From positions 1 to 41,466 of the forward strand of contig JACRPH010000019.1 in NCBI GenBank assembly GCA_016214025.1: a stretch of DNA of 41,466 nt. The letters run 5' to 3'. The stretch's first letter is position 1. The number at the start of each line of letters is the position of its first letter. Position numbers and translations under genes: made by a program. The notes below the pieces were generated by a model, which was given only the letters and a program-made list of their open reading frames with translations, ran no database searches and was not told the DNA's origin. Origin of the DNA: Candidatus Woesearchaeota archaeon. GTDB taxonomy: Archaea > Nanobdellota > Nanobdellia > Woesearchaeales > GW2011-AR9. Positions 1 to 7,677 of this stretch are shown here, one piece after another.

Positions 1-570
1 ATGGGTTTCTGCCAGCGAGTGAAAAATAAGGAAAGTGAAGAGCAGGAATGCCAGTAGGAAGAACAGGTTTATTACCTGCCAGGCTAAAGTGTATGAAGTT
101 CCAGTTAAGGGAATTAACAGGTTTCCGGTCAGGCGGAAGAAGGTGTAAATTAAGAGGTAAATGAGAAAGAATAGTATTAATAGCAACGTCATCATGTTCC
201 AGCGCCAGAAGTTGAGCCAGGAGAATTTCTGAGCAGTAAGTTTGCTCCAGATGGACTTTTGGGCTAAGGAGAACAGCATTAAGATAATCGCGATTAAGGC
301 TATTCCTCCCCCTACGAACATGACGGTAAAGATTTTTATCTTGCTCAGGAAGTCTTTAGCAGTTTCTTCGGTGCCGGAGAGAAGCATCAGTTTTAGCTCA
401 TCGGGAGTTTTTCCGTTGCTGATGGCATAAGCTTTAGAAGTAAGGATATTTCCAAAGGCGAGAATAATTAGTACGATAGCGGCGACGGCTGCTGCTTCTA
501 ATATGAATGTGTACCAGAAGCTACGATTTAGCTTGAACGAGTGCAGATAGTGTTGCAGGGCAGGGTTCAT
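1..570 (-). CDS. multi-pass membrane protein, C-terminus cut by window edge
   Basis: Reading the minus strand from the ATG at 570, the frame stays open for 190 codons to the window edge. Four hydrophobic segments are visible, at about residues 18-42, 78-100, 122-142 and 165-185. A short amphipathic start (MNPALQHYLHSFKLNRSFW) precedes the first. The loop between segments 1 and 2 is polar and Lys-rich. I see no catalytic motif and do not recognise the family. It starts 11 bp after the stop of the 55-aa membrane ORF, so the two are probably co-transcribed. Uncertain: total length and function. Confidence 0.7.
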   Translation of the reverse strand, partial: MNPALQHYLHSFKLNRSFWYTFILEAAAVAAIVLIILAFGNILTSKAYAISNGKTPDELKLMLLSGTEETAKDFLSKIKIFTVMFVGGGIALIAIILMLFSLAQKSIWSKLTAQKFSWLNFWRWNMMTLLLILFFLIYLLIYTFFRLTGNLLIPLTGTSYTLAWQVINLFFLLAFLLFTFLIFHSLAETH

Positions 571-581
571 GAGTGGGTGGG

Positions 582-749
582 TTATTTATTTAAATCATTT
601 ATTATCATATTTATTAGTGAAACAATGGCGGTGATAATTCCGTTGGTTTGAGCTTCTAGTGTGCTGGGAAGCGTGGTCAAGGTATAAACCAGCCATGCCA
701 CACTTGCACCATAAATTAACACTTTAATTAATCTTTTGGTCTCAACCAT
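582..749 (-). CDS. small membrane protein, 55 aa
   Basis: A 55-aa ORF begins MVETKRLIKVLIYGASVAWL. It has two hydrophobic stretches (about residues 8-24 and 37-50) and a C-terminus ending in NDLNK. A weak TATA-like stretch (TCTTTAAAG) lies roughly 20 bp upstream of the ATG. The spacing to the following membrane gene is 11 bp on the same strand, which supports a two-gene unit. No family is recognised. The support is topology, context and codon use similar to the neighbours. Confidence 0.5.
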   Translation of the reverse strand: MVETKRLIKVLIYGASVAWLVYTLTTLPSTLEAQTNGIITAIVSLINMIINDLNK

Positions 750-1115
750 GTTCAAAGCACTTTAAAGATTCCCAACCGCTTCATACCATTTCATGTTTAT
801 CACCTTGTTGTTTGTCTTTTAATAAGAGCCAAATTGACATAACGCTAGGACATTTGGCTTTGCTTTAAGTTCTGCAACTATTTTTTTAACATGTTAACTT
901 GGAATATGAGGGGATATAAAAATGTTTCTTAAGCTATGTGCTAAATTCATCTTTAAATCAATAATTTTAACCCTTACCGGTATTCCTCTAAAGTTTCCGT
1001 AGAGCGTATTCCAGCTTTGGCGGCTTCTTTCATCATCTCATTTAAACTCGACAGCGGTCTCGTAATATCAAATGCGTTTGATATACGGTTATCCCTGCCT
1101 TCTTAGCCGCTTTAT
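750..1115 (-). other. gene-poor stretch with antitoxin-like relic
   Basis: I see no intact gene here. In two minus-strand frames there are short similar remnants, KAAKKAGITVYQT (about 1075-1115) and KEAAKAGIRSTETLEEYR ending at 974. They resemble the C-terminal helices of UPF0175-like antitoxins (inference). An inverted repeat, GCCAAAT...ATTTGGC, at about 828-859 can form a 7-bp stem. The stretch lies downstream of the truncated toxin-like ORF and is best read as decayed toxin-antitoxin sequence. Confidence 0.3.
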
Positions 1116-1289
1116 CTAAAGAACATTTCTGGTTATAGGCTCACTATAACAATTTTCTCCGCCACTCAGATGTTCTTGGCGCAAAGGATTTTCTTTAATC
1201 TTCTTCTTTTTCTTGTAGAAAATCTCCAAGTCGGGGGTAGAGAGCTTATCCAAGCCACTAAAGAAGTCCGGATGCTCTTTTACAGACAT
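1116..1289 (-). pseudogene. truncated RelE/ParE-like toxin remnant
   Basis: A 57-aa ORF contains KIKENPLRQEHLSGGENCYS followed by EPITRNVL and then a stop. The pattern K-I-K-x-N-P...H-L-S-G-x-x-N-C-Y-x-E-P-I-T-x-N is typical of the central strand region of archaeal RelE/ParE-superfamily toxins. These normally continue with a strand such as RLIYYVEG and a C-terminal catalytic stretch of about 25 residues, and that half is missing here. Its ATG overlaps the end of the upstream 52-aa ORF by 32 nt, the usual antitoxin-toxin arrangement. I infer that it is a decayed, inactive toxin. Confidence 0.5.
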
Positions 1290-1416
1290 TTATTTCCATT
1301 ATTCTTTTCCTTACAATTTCATCGGTAGACAGAAGTTCTTCTACATCTGCGGCTAGAGTCTCCATGTCTAAGAGTATCTTTCCAAGCATTTCTCGGGGTA
1401 CGGCTATGGTTTCCAT
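1258..1416 (-). CDS. antitoxin-like small protein, 52 aa
   Basis: The ORF starts METIAVPREMLGKILLDMET and is acidic and helical through residue 42 (ADVEELLSTDEIVRKRIMEI). Short acidic helical proteins in front of RelE-like ORFs are usually antitoxins. The last ten residues (NVCKRASGLL) are read out of frame over the start of the toxin ORF, so the original C-terminus may have been different. The assignment rests on gene order and composition only. It may be part of a dead module, because its partner is truncated. Confidence 0.4.
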   Translation of the reverse strand: METIAVPREMLGKILLDMETLAADVEELLSTDEIVRKRIMEINVCKRASGLL

Positions 1417-1468
1417 CTTAAAGTGTTAGATTTTAGGGTGATTTATTAATCTTTTGCTATGTTTTCAG

Positions 1469-2275
1469 ATATTCATCTCTACTTCGAGCTAATCATTTTA
1501 ACTTTTTTCTTCTGTTCTGGTTCAGATAAATAATTTTCATCACTGATTATAGATTTTCCTATTTTTCTTTCTGCATCTTTCCTGGCATTTCCTGCCACTT
1601 CACCGCCTTCTTTGGCAGCACTTTTGTTTTCATCAAAACCAATTGCATCTTTATTTTTAGTGATTTCTGTGGTGACCCTTTCACCCAGCATGGTAAAAAT
1701 CAGCTCATTCATATGGTCGCGTAAGTTTTCTTTCTTAAGTCCTTTTAATTTCTTGTATTCGCTGGGAGTCATACCGAAAGTGGCTTTAGATATTTCTGCG
1801 GTTAGGATAGCATATTCCCGCTCTGTTTTGACTTCTCTTTTTTTCCACTCATCGGTTAGCTCGTCCCTGATGGCAATTCCACGGACTCTCTTTTCTACCC
1901 AATCGTCAGAGTAGCCTTTAAGCTTGTACAGTTCTTTCATCCGTTTTTGGGCTAGTTCTGGGTTTTGGATCTCCTGGACTCGTTCATACCCCACTTTAGC
2001 CAACCACAACTTAAAAGGCTCGGCTTTGGATGAAGGGATAGATTGAACTATTCTAAATGCTCCCTCGGTGTTAACACAGTTCATCTTCTGCTTTCCTCCA
2101 CTTTTGAATATATTGCTTTGGATCAGTTGAATCGGTCAAAACAGCTACGATATCTTCTATTACAAACCACCATTCATTATTGTACCATGTTTTTCTTACT
2201 ATCTTTCCTTCAAATATGGCTAAAGCGTTTTCAGAGGGATTCATGTTATATATTCATCTCTACTTCGGGCGAGCT
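1469..2275. repeat. imperfect direct repeat flanking the BRO gene
   Basis: An 18-bp exact repeat, ATATTCATCTCTACTTCG, occurs at 1469-1486 and at 2250-2267. It extends to CGAGCT on both sides with a 4-nt gap. The right copy is the last codons of the secreted-protein gene (SSSPEVEMNI). The left copy lies past the BRO C-terminus and supplies its last codons and stop. The arrangement looks like a target duplication around an inserted gene. Confidence 0.6.
1479..2244 (-). pseudogene. BRO-N/antirepressor family gene, broken by internal deletion
   Basis: The N-terminal part reads MNPSENALAIFEGKIVRKTW and runs through EDIVAVLTDSTDPKQYIQKW, a clear BRO-N (phage/viral antirepressor, DinD-like) start. 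It stops at 2071. The rest continues in another frame from 2084 with NCVNTEGAFRIVQSIPSSKA and a C-terminal part (YERVQEIQNPELA..., GERVTTEITKNKD, EGGEVAGNARKDAE) typical of the same family. The residues that normally link the halves (about 25-30, ending in the region before NCVNTEG) are missing, and the deletion shifts the frame. The intact family is DNA-binding and linked to viruses or mobile elements. The ATG follows the stop of the secreted-protein gene by one base. Confidence 0.75.
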
Positions 2276-3154
2276 TGAGGTTACGGAGCTGGTTCGGTCG
2301 GAGCCGCCGTATTCTACTTGGCCTTTGGTGCTGGGGATGAAGTCAGCGCAGATGTCGTTTATTTCGTCTCCTTCAATGTCTATCATGGTGGTGTAGAATC
2401 TGATGCATACTTCATTATAATTTTCTTTTAGATATCTTACAATTACTCCGCCATCAGAATTGCCGTTCTTTAGTTCTATGACTTGTTCTTTAGGGGTGCC
2501 GACTTTTTTGAAGATCCAAGTAGATTTCTCTCCGGTTAGCTCTAAGTTTAATTTTACGGCGATGCCATCTTCATCTACGTATGGAGTATTGGCTTGGTCA
2601 CTGGGTGCAGTTACTCCCCAGGTGATTTTGTAGAAGTAGCCTTTAACTGGTTCTTCGGTGTCAGCTTCTCCGTCTTCGTCCTTATCTTCGTAACAGAAGT
2701 CATTTACGCATACTTGGAGTTTGGCGCATTTCCATTCCTGCTCTGTTTCTGGATCGGTTTCTCTTTCGCATAAGATAGGTGATTTGGTGTCGCTCTTTTC
2801 AGCTTGGATGGAGCCTACCGATTGGGCAGTTCCGTAAGGATCGAGGATAAAAACAGCAGATTGTCCGGGGGATTTGGAACGTTTAGCTTCGTCGTAGTCG
2901 CAGGCTGCTCTCATGGCTTCTCCATTAACGTCTAATAGGTTTATGCCCCTCACGGTGAAAGCATCCACAAGATCGGTATTAGCCCATTTGATCCAGCTTT
3001 GAGTGATATCCGGCATCAATAAGTTAGAGAGAGCTTGATAGCTGCCGAGACGCTCCATGAACTTGCCGAAGGCTCCGGCGAGGGAAGCTCCCGCTTGGAT
3101 TTTTTGATACCAATTGGTTTGGTCGGCAGTCTGAGGAACTTGGGTTACCTGCAC
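2246..3154 (-). CDS. C-terminal part of large secreted protein (third frame)
   Basis: The frame is open from a GTG at 3154 for 302 codons. The start is probably not a real initiation site: the same reading continues a longer protein whose upstream part lies in another frame ending at 3024. Residues about 8-45 (QTADQTNWYQKIQAGASLAG...) form a helical segment. The remainder contains two Cys pairs (about 133-160, CAKLQVCVNDFCYED) and an acidic calcium-loop-like DKDEDGEADTEE, consistent with an extracellular beta domain. A one-base frameshift around 3160-3175 separates it from the preceding part. The BRO gene starts one base after its stop. I do not recognise the family. Confidence 0.55.
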   Translation of the reverse strand: MQVTQVPQTADQTNWYQKIQAGASLAGAFGKFMERLGSYQALSNLLMPDITQSWIKWANTDLVDAFTVRGINLLDVNGEAMRAACDYDEAKRSKSPGQSAVFILDPYGTAQSVGSIQAEKSDTKSPILCERETDPETEQEWKCAKLQVCVNDFCYEDKDEDGEADTEEPVKGYFYKITWGVTAPSDQANTPYVDEDGIAVKLNLELTGEKSTWIFKKVGTPKEQVIELKNGNSDGGVIVRYLKENYNEVCIRFYTTMIDIEGDEINDICADFIPSTKGQVEYGGSDRTSSVTSSSPEVEMNI

Positions 3155-5087
3155 AAGCTGTATTCCTGATTGTTATTGTTTCAGAGAGTGCAGCGGCATA
3201 ATCTGGGGAGTCGCCTTGGGCTTTTAGTTTATCTTCGATTGCTTTGAGTTTGACTAGAGTTTCAGATGGTGCTTCAGCTGGGGGAGCTGCTGCGGGTGCG
3301 GCTGCGGGTGCTTCACCTCCGGGTGCTGCTGCTGCTGCTGGTTTCTTGGTAATGGTAATATCAGTATCTTTGGTCATTGTTACTGGTTTAGCACCAGTTT
3401 TTAGCACTGTTCCTGACTCCATGTCACCAACATCGTAATAGGCACCATTAACATACACTACCTCTTTACCACCAACTTTTACTTGATATTCGCTGCTCAT
3501 GAGTGCTTCGGGAACCGCTGCTTTTACTGCATCTGCTGCGGTAGTTTTCTTGTTTTTATTATAATCGTATTTTAGAGTTATACTGTTAGCCGTAGCTTTA
3601 GTCGCATCTGCAGATACTCCCAGCCCCTTCAATTTAGAGGTATCTATTTCTACTGGCTGAGGTGCCGTTGGTGCTGTTCCTCCGGATTGTGTTAATTTGC
3701 TTTGTGCTTCGCTTTTTGTTTTATCTGCTGCTTTTACTTGTTCCCCCGCGTCAAATTCTTTAGTTATTGCTTCGGCTAATTGCTTCTGTAAACCTACCTT
3801 TTTTGCGGGGTCTAACTCTGCTTCTACTTTAGCACTTAATGCTTTACGCTCTACCGTTGCAAGTTCCAAATCGGTTTGCGCCTTTGCAGCTATTTTTTCG
3901 GCATCTTTCACATCTTGTTGTGCGACTTCAGTTGCTTGTGCTGCAGCTACCGCTGTTACTTCTTTCAATTTTTTTTGTGCTGCTTGTTCTGCTGTGGTTG
4001 CTGCTGATGCTTGAGCTGCTTTTGCTTGGACATCTGCGGTTGCTGCCGTTACTTTTTTCTCTGCTCCTATTTTTGCAGTGGTTGCTTGTTTTAATTCTGT
4101 GTCTGCTTTCGTCTTCATCTCATATGCTTCTTTTACATTCTTCTCGGCCGCCACTACTGCTGCATCTGCACTTTCTTTTTCTGCTGTTGCTGCTCCTTGT
4201 GCTCTTGCTTTCGCTCCTTCTAATGCCACATCTGCATTTATTTTTGCACTTTCTGCTGCTACCTTTGCTGTTTCTGCTGCTTTTACTCTCTGTGTCATAG
4301 CAGTTAATTCCACGATTTCAGCCTCTTTAGTTCTTTTTGCTCCTTCCGCTTCTGCCGTTAATGCATCCTTTACTTTGGTTTTTTGTGCTAAGGTTAATTG
4401 TGCTTTTTTCACATCTTCTTGTGCGGCTTTAACTGCTTGTTGCGCGGCTGATGCCTTCGCTTCTGCTGTCGTTGCTATAGGTGCTGTTGGTTTTGCTTCT
4501 ATCTTCGCAGGTGCCGCCGCAGTTGCCTTCGCTTTCTCCGTTTCCGTAGGCTCAACCTTAAACTCTTTCATATCCGATTTATCCTTTACTGCCGTTTCTA
4601 AGTCTTCGCCATATTTAGCTTTATACTTAACTGCAACATCGGCTTGTTCCTCCGGTGATAAACCACCCCAAATCTCCATAAACTCCTCTTCATCATCATC
4701 TGAAGTGTATCCAGATAGTAAGTTATCTAATTTTGCAGCCGTGCTTTCATACTTCTTCTGTCCTTCTTGATAGATAGCTAATTGGGTTTTAGCTCCAGCC
4801 TTGCCGTCAGGAGTACACGTTTCACCTATTGTTCCAATACAAGTTACTTCGACTTTCTTCTTGTCATCTGTCCAGCACTTATCACCCTCGCAAACGTGTT
4901 CTGACTTTCTTCTTGTCATCTGTCCAGCACTTATCACCCTCGCAAACGTGTTCTTTAGGGAGATTAGCTTTGATCCACTTCTCTTGGAATTCAGTGACTT
5001 GTTCTGTTTTACTAGTATCAATCCCCAGCGTCGTCGCTGCCTGCTGTGCTCCGCCATACTTTGCCAGCATTTGATTAGCATATTCAA
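3024..5087 (-). CDS. middle part of large secreted protein, Ala-rich coiled coil (second frame)
   Basis: The frame is open for 687 codons, but the first 60 or so residues overlap the real upstream frame, so the in-frame segment starts near 4954. Order: a Cys-containing motif EHVCEGDKCWTDDKKKV, then CIGTIGETC. A compact helical domain follows (about 100-165), then some 300 residues of Ala/Lys/Glu-rich heptad-like coiled coil (about 185-490). Next is a beta-type domain (VGVSADATKATANSITLKYD region) and a Pro/Ala-rich linker. The last 35 residues before 3024 are out of frame with the C-terminal domain. I infer a filamentous surface or secreted protein that is broken here. The long plus-strand ORFs opposite are shadows of the Ala-rich repeats. 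Confidence 0.55.
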   Translation of the reverse strand: MNMLIKCWQSMAEHSRQRRRWGLILVKQNKSLNSKRSGSKLISLKNTFARVISAGQMTRRKSEHVCEGDKCWTDDKKKVEVTCIGTIGETCTPDGKAGAKTQLAIYQEGQKKYESTAAKLDNLLSGYTSDDDEEEFMEIWGGLSPEEQADVAVKYKAKYGEDLETAVKDKSDMKEFKVEPTETEKAKATAAAPAKIEAKPTAPIATTAEAKASAAQQAVKAAQEDVKKAQLTLAQKTKVKDALTAEAEGAKRTKEAEIVELTAMTQRVKAAETAKVAAESAKINADVALEGAKARAQGAATAEKESADAAVVAAEKNVKEAYEMKTKADTELKQATTAKIGAEKKVTAATADVQAKAAQASAATTAEQAAQKKLKEVTAVAAAQATEVAQQDVKDAEKIAAKAQTDLELATVERKALSAKVEAELDPAKKVGLQKQLAEAITKEFDAGEQVKAADKTKSEAQSKLTQSGGTAPTAPQPVEIDTSKLKGLGVSADATKATANSITLKYDYNKNKKTTAADAVKAAVPEALMSSEYQVKVGGKEVVYVNGAYYDVGDMESGTVLKTGAKPVTMTKDTDITITKKPAAAAAPGGEAPAAAPAAAPPAEAPSETLVKLKAIEDKLKAQGDSPDYAAALSETITIRNTACAGNPSSSDCRPNQLVSKNPSGSFPRRSLRQVHGASRQLSSSL
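4851..4954. repeat. exact 52-bp tandem duplication causing a frameshift
   Basis: The 52-bp unit at 4851-4902 is repeated exactly at 4903-4954. It encodes EHVCEGDKCWTDDKKKV. Because 52 is not a multiple of three, the second copy is read out of frame and the first-frame ORF ends at 4882. Removing one unit would join the 460-codon and 687-codon frames seamlessly. Confidence 0.95.
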
Positions 5088-6264
5088 TATCTGCCTGCTG
5101 CTGCATCAAGTTAGCTCTCGCCGGAGAGTTAGGTATTTTAGCAATAACCTCAGGAGGAATCTGCACCCAGCCTTGTTCAGTCCATCCGATATAATTTCCG
5201 TTTGAGTCCACTTTAATAGGCTGGTCGGTGCAGATAGAGCCACAGTCTAAATCTAAGTAAGGATTTTTAGATTTATCAGTTTTGATTTCTACCTGTCCGT
5301 CGCCGGGAAGGCCAGCTACGCTAAGGTCGCCTTTCCAATTCTTTTTTTCGTCACCTGCTGGAACTTCTTTCTTTTTAAGGGGTTCTTCTTGGGGAGGGGC
5401 AGAAGGAGCGGGACCACCAGGTGTAGCAGGAGCGCCAGGTTGAGCAGCAACTTTAGGAGGTTGTGCTTCTCCTTTAGCATCAATTTCTATCTTCACTGCT
5501 TTTCCTAGATAGTCACTTTTACGCGCGTCTTTAATTTCTGATGTGGTTTGGGAACAATCTGCCTTAGTACAATATTGCCCAGGACTATCATGTTTAACTT
5601 GAACACCAACTCCGTCATCGCCAATAATGAAAAACTGCTTATCGGGGGATTGATACATCTGCTTATCGCCCCACTTTTCCTCTTTAGTGTAAGTAACTTC
5701 ATTACCTTTAGCGGTTGTTACTGTGATATCACCTTTTTGGGGATCAATAGAATAGGAAGGGGTAACAGTGGCGGCGGGTTTCTTGGGTGCTCCTTGAGGT
5801 GGGGACGGAGTGGCAGGACCGGCGGGTTGAGTTTCTGGCGTACTTTCCATATCCGTAGTATACTGTGCAATTGCTTCTTCAGTTGTAATATCTCCTCCCA
5901 AATACTTCAAAGCAATTTCGACATCTCCATTGAAAGCGCGATATAATTGAGACAATTCCTCTTTATCAAGAACACTAATTCCTGCACTTAACAATTCTTG
6001 GTCGAAGCCAATTAGGGGGTCTTCTAGTTGGATTGGGACATTCGATGCTTCCGTAGATGATTGAACTACTTCTTGTTGAAACGAAGATTGACCCTCCATA
6101 AACTTGTTCCCATCCTTATTTTGACACGCAGATTTGCAGACACATGAACTACCTGTACAATCCCAGTCTCCGCTAGCTTTGCCTTTAAATTCTTTTGTGT
6201 TAGGTAATGGAATCGTTGGAGGAGCTTTTAATTGTAAGTCGTATTTAATGTTTTCTACATACAA
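4882..6264 (-). CDS. N-terminal part of large secreted protein (first frame)
   Basis: The frame is open from a TTG at 6264 for 460 codons and out of frame with the signal-peptide leader ORF at 6255-6347. Contents: a Cys-rich start (about 30-50, DWDCTGSSCVCKSACQNKDG), a UBA/CUE-like helical stretch (about 85-125, LDKEELSQLYRAFNGDVEIA), and a Pro/Ala linker. Two beta domains separated by a Pro-rich linker follow (about 165-260 and 300-360), then a helical segment. The protein ends in RTRLRG because the 52-bp duplication shifts the frame. Either the TTG is used and the product lacks a signal peptide, or the gene is broken by a frameshift at its junction with the leader. The function is unknown. 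Confidence 0.55.
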   Translation of the reverse strand: MYVENIKYDLQLKAPPTIPLPNTKEFKGKASGDWDCTGSSCVCKSACQNKDGNKFMEGQSSFQQEVVQSSTEASNVPIQLEDPLIGFDQELLSAGISVLDKEELSQLYRAFNGDVEIALKYLGGDITTEEAIAQYTTDMESTPETQPAGPATPSPPQGAPKKPAATVTPSYSIDPQKGDITVTTAKGNEVTYTKEEKWGDKQMYQSPDKQFFIIGDDGVGVQVKHDSPGQYCTKADCSQTTSEIKDARKSDYLGKAVKIEIDAKGEAQPPKVAAQPGAPATPGGPAPSAPPQEEPLKKKEVPAGDEKKNWKGDLSVAGLPGDGQVEIKTDKSKNPYLDLDCGSICTDQPIKVDSNGNYIGWTEQGWVQIPPEVIAKIPNSPARANLMQQQADIEYANQMLAKYGGAQQAATTLGIDTSKTEQVTEFQEKWIKANLPKEHVCEGDKCWTDDKKKVRTRLRG

Positions 6265-6347
6265 TTATCAGTTGTATTGTCAGCGAAAGTAATTGTACTT
6301 AAAACTAGCAAAAACAGTACTAGTACCGAAATCAGCCTCTTTTTCAT
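6255..6347 (-). CDS. leader copy A: signal peptide ORF, 30 aa
   Basis: The ATG at 6347 opens MKKRLISVLVLFLLVLSTIT and continues FADNTTDNCM before a stop. The Lys-Arg start, hydrophobic core and FA-D cleavage-like site make a standard Sec signal peptide. The sequence through TDNC matches leader copies B-F, but the following block GVWGSIKCFLWG is replaced by the start of the large secreted protein in another frame. The upstream 50 bp match those of leader E: both follow the stop of a DUF1016 gene. It overlaps the downstream TTG ORF by 10 nt. Confidence 0.6.
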   Translation of the reverse strand: MKKRLISVLVLFLLVLSTITFADNTTDNCM

Positions 6348-6375
6348 GGATTTAAGCCAGATATTCTTCTCGGGT

Positions 6376-7386
6376 TTAAATTAGTTTCCTAATCTCCTTT
6401 TCTAATTCTTCTTTGGAGGGCAAGTAAAGCTTATACTTTGATACAAACAACTGGTTGGAAATTCCACCTAAAGCATATTCTACAAAAAAGTTATTTTTCT
6501 CTGCAGCGAGAATTATGCCTATCGGCTCTCCATCCCCTACACCCATCTCTTCCTTTTTAAAATAATTCAAATACAGATTCATTTGCCCAATATCATTATG
6601 ATCAACTTTGCCGATTTTTAAGTCAATCAGGACAAAACATTTCAGAATACGGTGGTAAAACACCAAATCCACATAAAAATGCTGCTGATTAAGAGTTAAT
6701 CGGTATTGGCGTGCAACAAAAGTAAATCCTTTCCCCAGCTCCAGCAGAAACATCTGTAGATTATCTATGATTTTTTGCTCAAATTCTTTCTCAGTAAGCT
6801 CATGCTCTTGAGATATACCCAAAAATTCAAGCACATAAGGATCTTTCACCATATCCTTCGGAGAAGAAACTGATTGCCCTTTAGTCGAGAGAGCTAAAAC
6901 TTTATTCTTATCTTTACCTAAAGCTAACCTCTCAAAAAGCATAGAGTTAATCTGCCTAGATAGCTCTCGGACGCTCCACTTCTCATTTAAGCATTGCTTC
7001 TCGTAAAAACTCCTCGATAAGTCATCAGATACATTTAATAATTCGCAATAATGTGACCAGCTTAATTTTCCAGACGCTGTCTGGATTTTTGGGTATTTGG
7101 TAAAAAAGAATCTCATCAGATAGGTATTGCTTCTGCTGAACCCTTTCCCATACCGGAGCTTCAAATCTTGGGATATCTTATCTAATAACTTACTCCCATA
7201 CTCTGCTTTCTCTTTCCCTTTTTGTTCATATTCAACAATTCTCTTTCCGATTTCCCAGTAAGTTTGGACTAAAGTTTGATTGATCTGGTAAAATGTTTTT
7301 TGTCTGGCCTTTTCTAAGAGAAGACCAATAGAAGAGATTAAAGAATTATACTCTTCTTCTGTTGGAATTAGCTCTTTAAGAGTCAT
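6376..7386 (-). CDS. DUF1016/YhcG-type PD-(D/E)XK nuclease
   Basis: The protein has 336 aa, the usual family size. The N-terminal DUF1016_N helical domain (about 10-165) includes YWEIGKRIVEYEQKG, GKGFSRSN and LSWSHYCELLNVSDD. The C-terminal nuclease domain (about 185-336) contains HFYVDLVFYHR followed by FVLIDLKIG. That gives the catalytic pattern D...(D/E)-x-K, here D-L-K where most members have E-L-K. It ends PSKEELEKEIRKLI, identical in form to its paralogue at 12614. It starts two bases after the stop of leader B, so translation is probably coupled. The family is frequent in DPANN and bacterial accessory DNA, and a role in DNA cleavage or junction binding is inferred from the fold. Confidence 0.85.
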   Translation of the reverse strand: MTLKELIPTEEEYNSLISSIGLLLEKARQKTFYQINQTLVQTYWEIGKRIVEYEQKGKEKAEYGSKLLDKISQDLKLRYGKGFSRSNTYLMRFFFTKYPKIQTASGKLSWSHYCELLNVSDDLSRSFYEKQCLNEKWSVRELSRQINSMLFERLALGKDKNKVLALSTKGQSVSSPKDMVKDPYVLEFLGISQEHELTEKEFEQKIIDNLQMFLLELGKGFTFVARQYRLTLNQQHFYVDLVFYHRILKCFVLIDLKIGKVDHNDIGQMNLYLNYFKKEEMGVGDGEPIGIILAAEKNNFFVEYALGGISNQLFVSKYKLYLPSKEELEKEIRKLI

Positions 7387-7388
7387 AT

Positions 7389-7583
7389 TTAATCCCCCAC
7401 CAACGCCTCTCCTCCTCTATCCCACCAGCTCATTCCAGCTCTATTATCAGGGTCGCCCCACAGAAAACACTTAATAGAGCCCCACACTCCCGCACAATTA
7501 TCCGAAGTTTCAGCCTCAGCAAAAGTAAACGTACTCAAAACTAGCACAAACACCAAAAGTACACCAAATAACCTCTTTTTCAT
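7389..7583 (-). CDS. leader copy B: secreted small protein, 64 aa
   Basis: Signal peptide MKKRLFGVLLVFVLVLSTFT is followed by the conserved mature part DNCAGVWGSIKCFLWGDPDN and RAGMSWWDRGGEALVGD. Two Cys flank a Trp-rich segment. A TATA box at 7609-7618 lies 30 bp upstream of the ATG, so the mRNA is nearly leaderless. The stop is two bases from the ATG of the DUF1016 gene. Six copies of this leader occur in the window, always just in front of a different gene. It could be the preserved 5' part of a once larger secreted protein or a functional micropeptide; the sequence does not decide. Confidence 0.7.
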   Translation of the reverse strand: MKKRLFGVLLVFVLVLSTFTFAEAETSDNCAGVWGSIKCFLWGDPDNRAGMSWWDRGGEALVGD

Positions 7584-7608
7584 GGATTTAAGCTAAGTAA
7601 TATTCAAT

Positions 7609-7618
7609 GTATTTTAAA
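7609..7618 (-). promoter_or_regulatory. TATA box for leader B operon
   Basis: TTTAAAATAC on the minus strand is centred 30 bp upstream of the leader ATG and preceded by an A/G-rich BRE-like AAAGC. The same spacing occurs in front of leaders C and D. Confidence 0.6.
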
Positions 7619-7641
7619 GCTTTACTCTCTTACATTCAACC

Positions 7642-7674
7642 GTATCGGACGCATATCGGACGCATATCGGACGC
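7642..7674. repeat. triple 11-bp repeat after AlbA_2 gene 1
   Basis: There are three units of (G/A)TATCGGACGC on the plus strand, at 7642-7652, 7653-7663 and 7664-7674. They lie directly 3' of the AlbA_2 stop at 7678. The 11-bp period is about one helical turn, so three identical sites would face the same side of the DNA. Confidence 0.85.
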
Positions 7675-7677
7675 AGG

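Noticed and set aside
3150-3180. Programmed ribosomal frameshift in the secreted protein
   Set aside because: No slippery heptamer followed by a stable stem or pseudoknot is visible; with two other breaks in the same gene, decay or sequencing error is simpler.
3244-4770. Long plus-strand ORFs opposite the Ala-rich coiled coil
   Set aside because: They are Ser/Ala/Leu/Val-rich mirror readings of the GCN-rich coding strand, mutually overlapping in different frames, without ribosome sites or recognisable domains.
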